Shown: piece after piece, positions 10,757 through 21,249 of the stretch | Layout of the letters: every line of letters starts with the position of its first letter | Numbering within the stretch: position 1 is the stretch's first letter | The notes under the pieces: generated by a model | Seen by the model: only the letters and a program-made list of their open reading frames with translations | Told to the model about the DNA's origin: nothing | Databases searched by the model: none | Made by a program: the position numbers and the translations under genes | Assembly (NCBI GenBank): GCA_019155205.2 | Contig: JAHNZQ020003150.1 | Span: 867,854-929,411 of the forward strand | DNA from: Gracilaria vermiculophylla | Lineage: Eukaryota; Rhodophyta; Florideophyceae; Gracilariales; Gracilariaceae | Direction: 5' to 3' | Length of the DNA stretch: 61,558 nucleotides

Positions 10757-13700
10757 TTGGACCCCTTCGACACCTTTGAGGATTCTGTGTGCACGCTCCG
10801 CCGTGGGAATTACAAGGTATTCGCCTCTATAGGATGTTCATCGCTCGCCTCCACCAAGGTGCGCGCTATCCTCGATATCGGAGCTGGCCCCAATCTGGGG
10901 CACGCCGACGTGCTCCCGCGGTCTGCTCTAGGTTCCTTGAGGGCTGATAAACTCCAGACGGTACGCGATGCGTCGCGACGAGCATTGATCATCCTTGGCA
11001 AAATCCCAATGTACCTCCGGCTAGGCTCCTTACAGGTTAGAGTGTGGTTCCTCGTGGCGACCAACTTGGCCGCGCAATGCATATTGGGCACTTCCTTTGT
11101 GGATCGATATGTACGTGCAATCCACCCGTGCCTGCGGAAGGTGACGTTTCATGACGCCGCCCATGTACGTATCGTGTCCGCGTCTCTAGGATCGGACTCC
11201 AACGCGCGTCACGTGGGAAATCTTCCAAAGGAGACGCAGTCGAATAAGCTCCGAGCGGTAAAGAGCATCGAAATACCCGCGAGGAGTCAGACCGAAGTCT
11301 GGATGCAGACCTCTGCACCTGGCCTTTCATTCCTACAGGGGAGTCTACACCTGACGACAAAGCAGCACTCCATGATGGCGAACGGTGTTATGGAAGTAAT
11401 ACCGAATATTCCCTTCAGGGTCGTGCTCGCCAACCTTAATAAGTCACCGTTACGGCTCCAGAAAGGAACTGTCGTCGGACTGGCACTACCCGCCCCTGCA
11501 GGGCTGGCTCACCTTCCTCGATCGGATGACCTTGCGGACCGCAATGCTATCTCCGCCATGGAGGCTGAAGCGACTTCAACGGCTCCAGAGGAAGAGAGTC
11601 CTGCCACCTGGCAGGAGAAGCTCCAAATTGGCGATGATTTCAAAGGTTATCGCCACAGGATAGTAGAGATACTATCCACTTGTGAGAACATGTGGTCTGG
11701 TCGCCTGGATCAGGTCAGCCCGGCCAAGCACAGGATCCAGCTCACGCCGGATGGAAAGCCGGTACATCAACTCCCGAGGAGGGCTGGACCCCACGTGCGC
11801 GACTTTGAACGCGATGGGGTCCACCGGATGCTGGAGAAGGGCATGATAGAGACTTCCGATTCCGAATGAGCCTCCTTGGTGGTGTTCGTCAAAAAGAAAG
11901 ATGGCTCCCTAAGGTTCTGAATTGACTACAGGCGCCTCCACGAGGTGACGGTACGCGATTCCTACCCGATACCCCGTATGGATGAATGTATCGACTCCTT
12001 AGGCGATGCTTCCGGTTTCTCCACGCTGGATGCCAACAGCGGCTACTGGCAGATTGAAATAGAGTACTCCGATAAGGATAAGACAACGTTCACCTCGCAC
12101 TGTGGTATATTCATATTTCTAAGGAGGTCATTTGGATTGAATAATGCACCCGCTACGTTCCAACGAGAGGTGCACATTATCCTGTCAAAGGTGAAATGGC
12201 AGTACGCCTTGACGTATATTAATGAAGTCATCATATACTCCCGCAGCGTGGAGGAGCACTTCATTCATGTGTAGCACGTGCTCCAACTCCTAAAGGATGC
12301 TATACTCACCTTGAAGCTGGAGAAATGTTTCTTTTTCAAGTCGTCGGTGGAATACCTGGGGCACGTTGTGCTTCCGGGCCGCCTACAGGTTTCCAGGAAA
12401 ACGCAGGACGCCATCAAGGAAGCTCGCCCTCCCACGAACCAGACGAAGCTTCGCTCCTTCCTCGGGTTGTGCAACGTCTTTCGGAGATTTGTACCGAATT
12501 TCTCCCGTATAGCGGCACCGTTAAATCGCCTCTTGGAGAATGAAAAGCCGACGCAATTGGCTATCCTGACGGATGAAGATTTTGAAGCCTTCGACACATT
12601 GAAGAGGAGACTGATAGAACCACCAATCTTGGTACTTCCGAAGCGGCACGGCCGAATGGTGCTGGACACTGACGCCTGTAAATACCAGTTCGGATGTGCC
12701 CTCCTATAGGAACAACCTGAAGGTGGACTTCAACCCATCGGGTATTGAAGTCGCAGCCTCACCCCTACGGAACGGAATTATTCCACTTCGGAGCGCGAAT
12801 GTCTCGCCATCGTGTGGGCGGTTTTGCTTTTACGCCCATATCTGGAAGGCGCGCTCTTCACCTTGAGGACGGACCACGCACCACTGAAGTGGAAACTATC
12901 CTTGACGGATGCTTCCGGTCGCCTGGAGAGGTGGAGATTACGCTTCCTGGAGTTCGAGTTTGACATCGTCCACCGCCCTGGCATGAAACACTACGCAGCG
13001 GATACGCTCTCACGGATCTCCACAGAGGGAGAAGATAAAACACCTTTGGAGGACACCGTCCTGTGTCTGGTCATCCAGGACGCTGGCGGGAAAGAAAGAT
13101 CCGACAGAGAATGTTTGGAGGGCTGTGAACCTGTAGGAAAGTACAGTGGACTCCTTGATGTGATGGCTCTTGTTGAGGAGGAGAAAGAAGTCCTCCCCAT
13201 TACTGTAGCGGAGTTCCTGAAGGAGCAGAGTACGGATGCGGACTGCAAGGAGTGCCTCGCTATTGTGGGGAGTTTGAAATCGTCATTCGACGCCGATCGA
13301 GACGGCGTGCTTGTGCGCTGCGCTTCCCTGGATGGAGCCCTCCAAAAGGTGGTCCCGACGAAGCTACGGGCTAGAGTGCTGTATCTCTCGCACTTTTCTC
13401 GCCTCGCCGGGCACCCAGGGAGATCTCGGATGTATTTCACCATGCGGAGGGAGTTCTATTGACCGAACATTGCTAACGACGCCTTCCAAACGGTTGCGGA
13501 TTGCTATTCCTGCGCCGCCGCTAGGGGTAGTGTACGGAAACACCGGACGCCGCTCACGCTGTTTCCACCTTCAGGACCGTTGGAGTTTATGGCCATGGAC
13601 ATCTTGGGTGCTATCCCCAAGACGGAGCGAGGGCACCGATTTATCGTCGTGATCACGGATCGCTTTTCCAAGATCACGTGTGCCATCCCCCTCCGGAGCA

Positions 13701-14782
13701 ATACTGCAGCAGTGATTGCCGACGCCTTCCTGGAGCATTGGACTTACACCTACGGGATACCGTTGGACCTCCTTACGGACAATGGATCCCATTTTGCGGC
13801 GAAACTCTTCAGCGCTGTCTCCGGAATGCTGGAGATGAAACAGTTGTTTACAACTGCCTATCACCCCCAGACAAACTGACAGGCGGAAAGCTTCAACAAG
13901 ACCATCGCCTGGAGGCTGAAGCACTACGTCGCGGACCACCAGAAAGATTGGGACGCATATGTGGGACCCCGCACGTATGCATACAACCTACAGGTTCACT
14001 GCTTCACGGGGACTGCTCCTTTCAATCTGGTGCTCTCGCGCATCCTACCAAGTGCCGTCAGCGCGGCGCACGCAACGGCTCACCCGGCGAATGGGCCACA
14101 GATGCCGACAGCGGCGCAAACCAAACGCCTTATCCTAAGTCAATATGAGAAAGCACTCTCCCTCGCGAAGGAGAGACTCAACACCTCGCAGAGGAGATAT
14201 ATAAAGGACTTCGATCGAAAGGTTATAGAAGCCCCTCACCTGAAAGAAGCCGACGAAGGTTTCCTTGACAAACCCGGGGACAATTCCGATGAACCGCCGG
14301 ACGGCACGCGCAAGTTAGCGCCGACCACCTCAGGGCCCTTCAAAGTCCTTGCCACCTATTGGGAAACTGTCGCCATTGAGGTGAACGGGATCAGAGATAT
14401 CGTCTCCCGTGATAGGGTGACGAAAGTCCCAACGCCCAGACTTGCAGGAATGCCCGCCACCCCACCTCAGGTACAACGCGCGGAAATTTCTCATTCAACC
14501 ACCTCAGGCGCGACGACACCACGGGATACTGGGAACCACATCACCGCTCTCGGTGAACAAATCCTGGAGGCTCCCGAGACCATCCTGACCCGTGAAGGCG
14601 ACATCCTCTACGAGGTGGACCATATCGTTTCCCATCAACAAACCCCTGCAGAAGTACTGTACCGCGTCCGCTGGTATGGATACACCTCGAAGGACGACAC
14701 GGAAGAACCTCCGGAATATATCCCGGAGAACGTCCTTAGGCGACTCCACGCCAGTCTGGTGCGGAAACGCCTCTCCACATAG
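10757..14782 (+). pseudogene. B1 pol (protease, RT, RNase H, integrase, chromodomain)
   Basis: One reading frame runs through the whole gene and is broken only by stops (11867, 11918, 12272, 12707, 12746, 13460, 13877). Protease: VRAILDIGAGPNL, where the family DTG is DIG. RT: the YxDD catalytic motif is YINE (12215-12226), so both Asp are lost. RNase H: LDTDACKYQFG and LRTDHAPLKW. Integrase: HHCC zinc domain around 13388-13520, then MAMDILG and LLTDNGSHF with the Glu block (QAES) after the 13877 stop. A chromodomain-like tail follows at 14610-14775 (YRVRWYGYTSKDDTEEPPEY), which makes this a chromovirus. The frame is open upstream of 10757 too, so the true start is undefined. Copy B2 keeps YVDD. 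Confidence 0.9.
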
Positions 14783-14818
14783 GCGCTTCTGATTAGAAAA
14801 GGGGGAGGGGGCCCCTAC

Positions 14819-14879
14819 CGGAGTTTTTTTTGCCTCCGCAGTCTATCCCTTACCTAGAGGTCTCTTTTTTGCCTCCAGG
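14819..14879. other. Twin hairpins between pol and antisense gene (B1)
   Basis: Hairpin a: CGGAG (14819-14823) pairs with CTCCG (14834-14838) around a T-rich loop. Hairpin b: CCTAGAGG (14853-14860) pairs with CCTCCAGG (14872-14879) with a single mismatch. Both lie in the 240-bp spacer where pol and the antisense frame converge. Matching pairs exist in B2 and B3. Confidence 0.6.
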
Positions 14880-15022
14880 ATGCTGTGTTTGCTTTGTCGC
14901 ATGCTCCTACGGCGGCACCTCGTGTCGCTGAGATTGCGAACATGGACTATGTGTGTTTGAACTACCGTTCGTGGACCTTCTGCTCCATCCGAGGGACCTT
15001 TTATTGGTCAGGGTCTTATCAC

Positions 15023-16906
15023 CTACAGGTCACCGAATCGCGTTGAACACTCCGCTTCGAGGCGCGTTTTTGCTGTGAGCACTTGGCTAACAAAGAACTC
15101 CAACACGCTTTCCTTGAGGGCCGCCATCGAGGCTCGGTATGTCCGGACCTTGTGGAGCTCTAAGACCCAAGCACGCGCCTCACGCAGAGCCTCCACATGA
15201 GTAGCCGGAGCAGGACGGCCTGTCACCAGGCACGCCTGCACCAACTCCTGGAAGGCAGCCTCCAGAGCACAAGAGGAGACTCCTTCCGGCGCTGCACCCG
15301 ATGCATCCACCTCCGTTGCTGGCGCAACAACCGCCACGGAGGGAGCTGCAGACGGCGGATCAGCGGAGACAGGACCTTTACGACGGGATTCCGTGGGTTC
15401 AGCAGTGGAGCACGGCAATGCCAAGGGCGGAGACGGTGACGCCGGAGGTGACGGCGGTGAGAGAACTGGAACGCTCCGCAGGCGAGGCTAAGCAATCGGC
15501 GCAGGGACGCTCCGCAATCGGGGTTGCGCCACTTGGGCAGAAGGCGCCGGGACGGGAGTAATTTCGTCCTCGTCCATTGGGGACACGGTGGCCACCACTG
15601 CGAGACCACTCGGCATTGCGGCGGGCCGCAGAGTTATCACCTCAGGAGGTGCGCCCATACCTTAAGGTGGAGCCGGTAACCGACGGGGCGCATCAAACGC
15701 CTGACTCTCCATAAAGGGGTCGTAGTCGGGTACTCGTAGCCGTGGCACCTGAGGAACCCGAGATGGTGCCAGACGGGAAAACGCGGGGTACGCATGCCCG
15801 TCATCGTCTCCATTTGGACTCCTCACAGTGGGGTGAAACTTGTCCTCGCCGTAGTCGTACCAGAGAAAACCCGGTGTGTCACTCCACGCCACCTGAAGGT
15901 TGTAATCCAACAGTGTCTCCGCTTCGGACTCGCTCCATGCAGTGCCCTTACCCAGGTTCTGGACACCAAAGGAGCGCAGGACCCGTATGATGGACGCCGA
16001 GAAGGGGAGCAAACGCCCGGCCGTCGGCTGATATGACGAGTCCCAGTAGAGACGGCGATAGCGGCATCGGGTATAGGAAGTTACGCTTTCTTCCGCCGCT
16101 TGGAGGTACGCAATCAGGGTGCCGACCGCAAACTCCGTCAAGGCGACCAGCATGACGAACCGCCCTAGGGAGTCATGTGGATCCAAGACCTCAGAGGTAT
16201 GATACGCAAAGGATATGGGTGTCGCCACGCAGAGATGCGGGGATACCCAGTGGTCCCTCCAGGAGTCGTTCACCTTAAGGTAGTACTTCGGACGTTGCCC
16301 AGGGGGCATATCATGGAATTCCGTGTTCTGCCATCCGTTGAAGTACCCGAATGCGGTGCGTACGCAAGTGTCGTCCGCGAGGTGCGTCCTCCATCGATTT
16401 CGATTGAGTCAGTACAGGCGGTCGTATGGGGGATCGAAGGGAAACACCGCAAGGGCGTAGCATCCATCGGCGATGATTCCGGTTCGCCCCGCTCGCTGGT
16501 TCAAGCTCTCCTTGTAAAGCACGACCTGGAGTCGTGCCCGGATCTCTCGTTCTTCCGCGCACCTCAGGTAGGGAGTGTCGCAATGTCCGACCATGGTTAG
16601 AGCATTTTCACCATGTACCGGATTATGAAGCCAATGGGCCCGATATGCGTCGACGCGGTTCCGCTTCTGGTCGTTCCATGCAACATCCGGGACGGGGCGG
16701 AACCGCATCGCTTGCAGGTACGACCCGAAATGGTGAATGTAGTCCTCCACGGGACAGGGGAGTCTCACGCGCCTATCGTGGAACGGGACAAACACCCGCG
16801 TGGCGCAATGATCAAAGTGTTCTCCTGGGCGGAACGGTGCTCTGGTCGAGGTGTGATACACCTCAGGATTGAAAGGGGACGTCAGCGCTGGAGTAGGAGA
16901 GGACAT
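15023..16906 (-). pseudogene. B1 antisense gene, unknown protein (about 627 codons)
   Basis: On the strand opposite to gag-pol, one frame can be read from ATG at 16906 (MSSPTPALTSP, a Met kept in all four B copies) to TAG at 15023 without a frameshift. It is interrupted by TGA at 16409, TAA at 15662 and TAG at 15489. The N-terminal 420 or so residues are rich in Trp, Tyr, His and Arg, with blocks such as LPCPVEDYIHHF and WSESEAETLLDYNLQVAW. A Pro/Ala/Ser linker follows, then a helical C-terminal region (EALREARAWVLELHK). No signal peptide, membrane segment or known domain is seen. The linker carries short RLRSVPxP repeats. Copies B2, B3 and B4 hold the same frame. Function unknown; a protein expressed from an antisense promoter of the element is the simplest reading. 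Confidence 0.8.
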
Positions 16907-17624
16907 TCCGCAGGCGTACAAAGCAGGGTGGATGGCGACCGAACGCGTGGTTGCATCTGAGGAGAGAGACCTGACACCACTCGGGGATCGATTAGAAGGT
17001 ATATGCACCACCGCGGAGGGAGCTACGTTAAGCCACCACCGTGGAATCCGAGGCAAAGCAAGGCGACCGGCAATCAGGCGAGTTACGGAGCACTATCGCG
17101 GGGCGCGCGCTCATATCCAACGGAAAACCACGGAGGTGCGGACGAGAGACTCATGAGTCGGGCACCTTCACGGAGATCGGATGAGCGGAAGCGAAGAAGC
17201 GGGTGTTGCCAAAAGAAGTAGCCTCGAAGACGTCGGAGTGGCTAGCGCCTCCAGGAGGTCGGTACCCTTGCGAGACTGACCCACGCTCCGTCCACGGAAG
17301 TGCGCGCTCGCACGGCGCGCGGTACGCCGGAAGATGCGGATGCTCGCGTTGCCGACTGGCGCAGCAGCACCGACAGCTGACACCAAGAAGGAGCGGATGC
17401 AGCCAGTTGAAGGAAGAGCGAACCCACGAACGCCGCAAGGAGTGAAACGCAAGCCCGCGGCAACACGCCGCGCAGGAGTATGGAGAAGAGAAGGAACGCC
17501 TGAAGTAGAGAACGGGCAAACCGCCGAAGGCCGCACGCGCCTCAACACCGATAGGAGCCACCCCAGGGATCAAGAAAGCGGAAGATCCACCTCGAAGACG
17601 TGGTGCAATTTAGGAAAGGGGGTA
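16907..17624. other. B1 region between antisense gene and 3' LTR
   Basis: This 718-bp stretch would hold the leader and promoter of the antisense gene. The antisense frame stays open upstream of the chosen Met to about 17095, and a recognisable PRIPRW...RSPSG stretch is shared with the other copies, so a longer N-terminus is possible. The polypurine tract AGGAAAGGGGG (17612-17622) precedes the LTR. Confidence 0.5.
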
Positions 17625-18177
17625 AGTATTACAGTTACTCTCACGGAAATAAGGTGGTTTGGCCTTAAGGTATAATATTCCCAAGGACGGCTCGTATTTT
17701 ATTAGCTGAGCCACGTGGTGCCTATTCTCGCCCGCGTGCGCTACAGTATCCTTGAGGTACGATAGAATTATTATTTATTTTAGATAATTGATGCAGGTAA
17801 TGAGCACAGTTGGGAGACCTGCTGAGGCGGGCTCCCGGCTTGATACTTAATCTGCCGGTTGAGCTCCACCTCTGGGGAAGAAAAGACAAGCACCCTTGAG
17901 TCTTCTTCTACTTTTCCGGTTGGAATCTCTTGTCGATCTATGCAGGTTTCTAAGCCGCCGATCCTCAGGTCGCATCATAGCAGCGCCTGTAGGAGCATTG
18001 TCCGCCCAGTGAACCTCCCCTTCCGCTTTGTTTTTGCGGATCCATTTTCAGAATTCCCCCGGCTCGCGACAGCGGATACCGGAGACCACCTTTAGGAATA
18101 CGCGCCTTTGGAGTCACCAAAAACTCCTAACGGACGTTATGCTTTACTATCTCGAGAGGAGGGCCGACAATACCACA
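17625..18177 (+). repeat. B1 3' LTR (553 bp)
   Basis: It follows the polypurine tract AGGAAAGGGGG (17612-17622). The initial TG has changed to AG in this copy (AGTATTACAG against TGTAGTACAG), and it ends TACCACA before the AAGAT duplication. Confidence 0.9.
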
Positions 18178-18182
18178 AAGAT
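18178..18182. repeat. Target site duplication AAGAT, right of B1
   Basis: This is the second copy of the 5-bp duplication; the interrupted integrase gene of element A resumes here. Confidence 0.9.
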
Positions 18183-19016
18183 GTTGAATGTCGAGTTGAA
18201 CATAGCGAAAAAAGGACATCCGCAGACGGATGCTAAGTCAAAGAACCTGATACAAACACTTTCGGCAATGATCAAGAGTACTGTACAGAAGAACCCAACG
18301 GCCTGGGACTGCATGCTGAGCGAATTGGAGTATCATTATAATGCAGCGCCGAATTGGAGTACAAGGGTTGCTCCATTCCAAGGAGATTTAGGCCGCATAC
18401 CTGAGTCACATCTCACTCGAAAGCTTCCCAGGAACGATCCCGTTTGCCCAGCTGCCGCGAATTACTTGGAAAGATGGCTGGCGTTATGCAAAATAGCAAA
18501 GAAAACATGACTAACGCCATCGCATAGCAAACGTTTTAGGCCAAAAAGAAAAGAAAGCATGTAGAATTCAGCGGGGGTGATCTTGTTCTACTGTAGACGC
18601 AAGACATTAGTTCCTCGAAGCAGTCCGGGCTGGCAAAGAAGTGGCAGCCAAAGTTCATGGGACCATTTGTAGTGAAGAACGTGATGGGGCCTGTCACTTA
18701 CAGGATTGAGCTTCCGCCAAGCATGAAGCAAGCACACAACGTTTTCCATGTTTCTCGACTACGGAAATTTAATGGTAGCGATGGTGACGATAAGTCGTTG
18801 TCTATCGTTATTGATGCCGACGGGACGGTGGAACAAGAAGTCATTGCAGTCTTAAACACTCACAGGAAGAATCGCCAAAGACAATATTCGGTGCAGTTTG
18901 AAGGCGGTTCGGTAGAGGAAGCTATCTGGATGAATAAAAATGAGCTTTCAAACTGTAGGGAACTCATCCAAGAGTTTGACAACTTGTCGCGGTCGACAAG
19001 TTCAAAGAGAGGGTGA
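18183..19016 (+). pseudogene. Element A integrase, 3' half and C-terminus
   Basis: This continues the integrase split by B1. GHPQTDAKSKN corresponds to the HPQTDGQSE block that carries the catalytic Glu in Ty3 integrases; here the Glu is replaced (DAKSK). It is followed by TAWDCMLSELEYHYNAAPNW and, at 18657-19016, by a GPFVVKNVMGPVTYRIELPP module and a chromodomain-like tail (EQEVIAVLNTHRKNRQRQYS). The final TGA overlaps the first bases of the putative 3' LTR. One region near 18510-18650 is frameshifted. Confidence 0.8.
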
Positions 19017-19030
19017 ATGTAATAGAAGCA
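19004..19030 (+). other. Polypurine tract and start of element A 3' LTR
   Basis: AAAGAGAGGG at 19004-19013 is followed immediately by TG at 19014, the usual junction of a polypurine tract with a 3' LTR. The far end of this LTR could not be fixed because no 5' partner is present. Confidence 0.5.
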
Positions 19031-19898
19031 TTTCGTCGCACCCATTCGTACCCGTCGTGTAGTAGCGGAGAGGTTGTGGCTGTTTGACTTCGAATCAAAC
19101 AGCCATGAACGGAAGTCTCCTCTAGTATAAGATCCGCATGACGTGGAACCAGTCCAAGGCATTCGAGGAAAGGGAGGCCTCCAGTTTTGTAAAGTCATTT
19201 TTTTTTGCCAAGAGTCTACTCTTACACATACCATGGATGGCATCCAGCGCGCAGCCCGCTATTTCCTGAAGCCACTCCCACTTTGATGGCGATCGACCGG
19301 AAGATCGAATGCCATCGCGGATCCTGATTCTACCTGGATCGAGTCTAGTCGCTAAGGCTGTCCGATCTACCCGCCATGGACCGGAAACCCGTGGCCCTTC
19401 CGCAGCATTGCTGGTCAAACTGACGCCCGGAGCTGCGACTGTTGGAGGTGCCTCCCGCCCTTGCGGTCAATTCCCGAGCACATACTGGTGTGAAGTCCGA
19501 GCAGTCTAAGACCTCGGTAGAGCAGTTCCTCTCGTTTCGGGCTGCTCACAATGCTCTAGTTATGGATTCCAGCACCCTTTGAGAGTGCGTAAAAGAAAGT
19601 CCTACTAGAAACGTTTGAGTACCTGCGCCTAATGCGGGCGGATGTCAACAAGTTGCTGGATTGCTTCGGTGGTGCTGGTTTCCACATGAAAGAGATCTAG
19701 TCCAAGTTTAAACGTGTTTCAGTCCGTCTCAAAACGCTGCAGTGAACCACCGTAATGGATCTGCCTGTCCTACTTTAGCCGGGTGCTGTATTTTAGCTTG
19801 AAGATCGCGAGGAAAAGCGGAACGAACTCTGAAATCGTAGATCAAGAAGGCAGAAGCATTTAGCATGTGGCACACCGACATCGTCTCGCTTTTCAAAA
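19017..19898. other. Element A LTR remainder and unassigned sequence
   Basis: The first part should be the 3' LTR of element A, but its end is not identifiable. A perfect inverted repeat (GGCTGTTTGA/TCAAACAGCC, about 19078-19104) lies within it. The rest shows only short open pieces. Confidence 0.4.
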
Positions 19899-20650
19899 AT
19901 GGTTTCAGATCGTGTCGGAAACTCGAACGCCCACGCTGAAGGTGGAAAGGGGCGCTCATCCCGCTCCAAGCTGTTGTTGGCAACTTCCAGTACCATCTGG
20001 GCACGCTCGAAGGGCAAGCTGCTCTTGGGCTTTAAGGAAATCGCTCAGACGAATCCAATGCATTGGAAGCTGTTTTCATATCTGTTCTACCGGCTTGAGG
20101 ATACCTCGATGGACGAAACGCCCCGGGACACGAGAAGAGTGAGAGATCGTATCAAAACGATACAACTCACAATGTGCAAACAGAACTATACTGGAGACGA
20201 CCGAATACTAGTGCTGGATCTCCTCGCGTGCTTTGTCGCAGAAGCAGATAAACTCGCCATGAAAGAGGAGTAGGTCTTCGTTACTTTGCCATATTTAATA
20301 GGGGAGGTGGCCGAGGACAAATTCAATTCTGTAAGAAGCTCAAGTCGTACCTCTAAAGGAAAACTTTGTTGCTGGCCGAAGGCAGTGCAGTCCTTTCTGT
20401 GCTCTTACGCCACCAATAAGGCCATTGCAGCAGCCATCTCCACGTTGCGAGATACCTGCCAAAAAAAAGGCGAGACGGAAGCCGATTGTTTGAGAAGCCT
20501 TACAAAGGGGTTTCACCGTACTGCGAATGTTTATCCTACGACCGAGGAGTGTGCTATATTCATCAATGGACTGAACCCAGCGACTAGAACACTAGTTTTC
20601 CATCATTGAAAAGATTGGCCGAAGCTGACTTACCTAGAACTCGTGCAGTA
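19899..20650 (+). pseudogene. Orphan retroelement gag relic
   Basis: Two open pieces in the same frame (19899-20273 and 20286-20609) are separated by one TAG. They read as the capsid region of a Ty3-like Gag: YTGDDRILVLDLLACFVAEA, then CSYATNKAIAAAIST, a KKGETEADCLRSLTKGF helix and FINGLNPATRTLV, in the order usual for retrotransposon gag domains. It is unlike the gags of B or E. The zinc knuckle and pol that should follow are not found; 20650-21050 gives only broken frames. Confidence 0.6.
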
Positions 20651-21249
20651 CGGGCTTGTGGTTAAGCACTTCGTGTTCGTCACTTTTAACAGAGGTTGAA
20701 ATCTTCCAAGGCGATTGTGATGGTGAAGGATTCTCCATCTTTTTTCCTCATAGCTGAGAAGCAACCTTCAAGAGGGTAGGACCATGTTCACTTCTTCCAA
20801 AGCGCTGCTCTGTCCGTTCCGACGATCTCGCGTATGTCTACGGCGAGAGGACCTAAAATACTGCACAGAATGGTTCCTTGTGTTACGCTGGGAAAGGGAG
20901 GACCCAAACTCCAATTATCTTGTTTCAAAACGAATATTCCTGCCACTAGCGTCCAAGATGGGCAAACTCCGGCATGCCCGGACGGGTACCCGAACCTCGG
21001 GATGCTATCGCTGGAAGCACCGTTAACCTAATCAGTGACATGTGTTACGCGCACATTCATACGTCTGCGCAGTATATGTTCTTTCGATCACGGAACTCGC
21101 GTCAATGACAAATAACTACGAGGCATTGACCTCATAAGAAAAAGCATCGGCCCCGAGTGCATCAAATCTCAGTGCCATGATTGCCGTCTATGGATTAGTT
21201 ACACACAACCCGCTACTGCGGAATGACCCAGAAAAAATCTGTAATTACA
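20651..21249. other. No gene seen
   Basis: Only short broken frames. This is probably the decayed downstream part of the orphan gag element up to the edge of copia relic D. Confidence 0.4.

Larger units (their letters stand above)
7659..18177 (+). mobile_element. Chromovirus B1, full length, nested in element A
   Basis: A complete Ty3/gypsy insertion of 10,519 bp. Both LTRs are 553 bp (7659-8211 and 17625-18177) and the element is flanked by AAGAT (7654-7658 and 18178-18182). Removing it restores the interrupted integrase frame of element A (EITK then MLNVEL). Plus-strand gag and pol occupy 8389-14782, and a large minus-strand frame occupies 15023-16906. All genes carry stops, so it can no longer move by itself. 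A TGG-type primer site is not visible after the 5' LTR. Confidence 0.95.

Noticed and set aside
10757..14782. Minus-strand open frames inside gag and pol of the B copies (for example 13443-12991, 13939-13571)
   Set aside because: They mirror the coding strand of strongly supported pol domains and are best explained as shadows.
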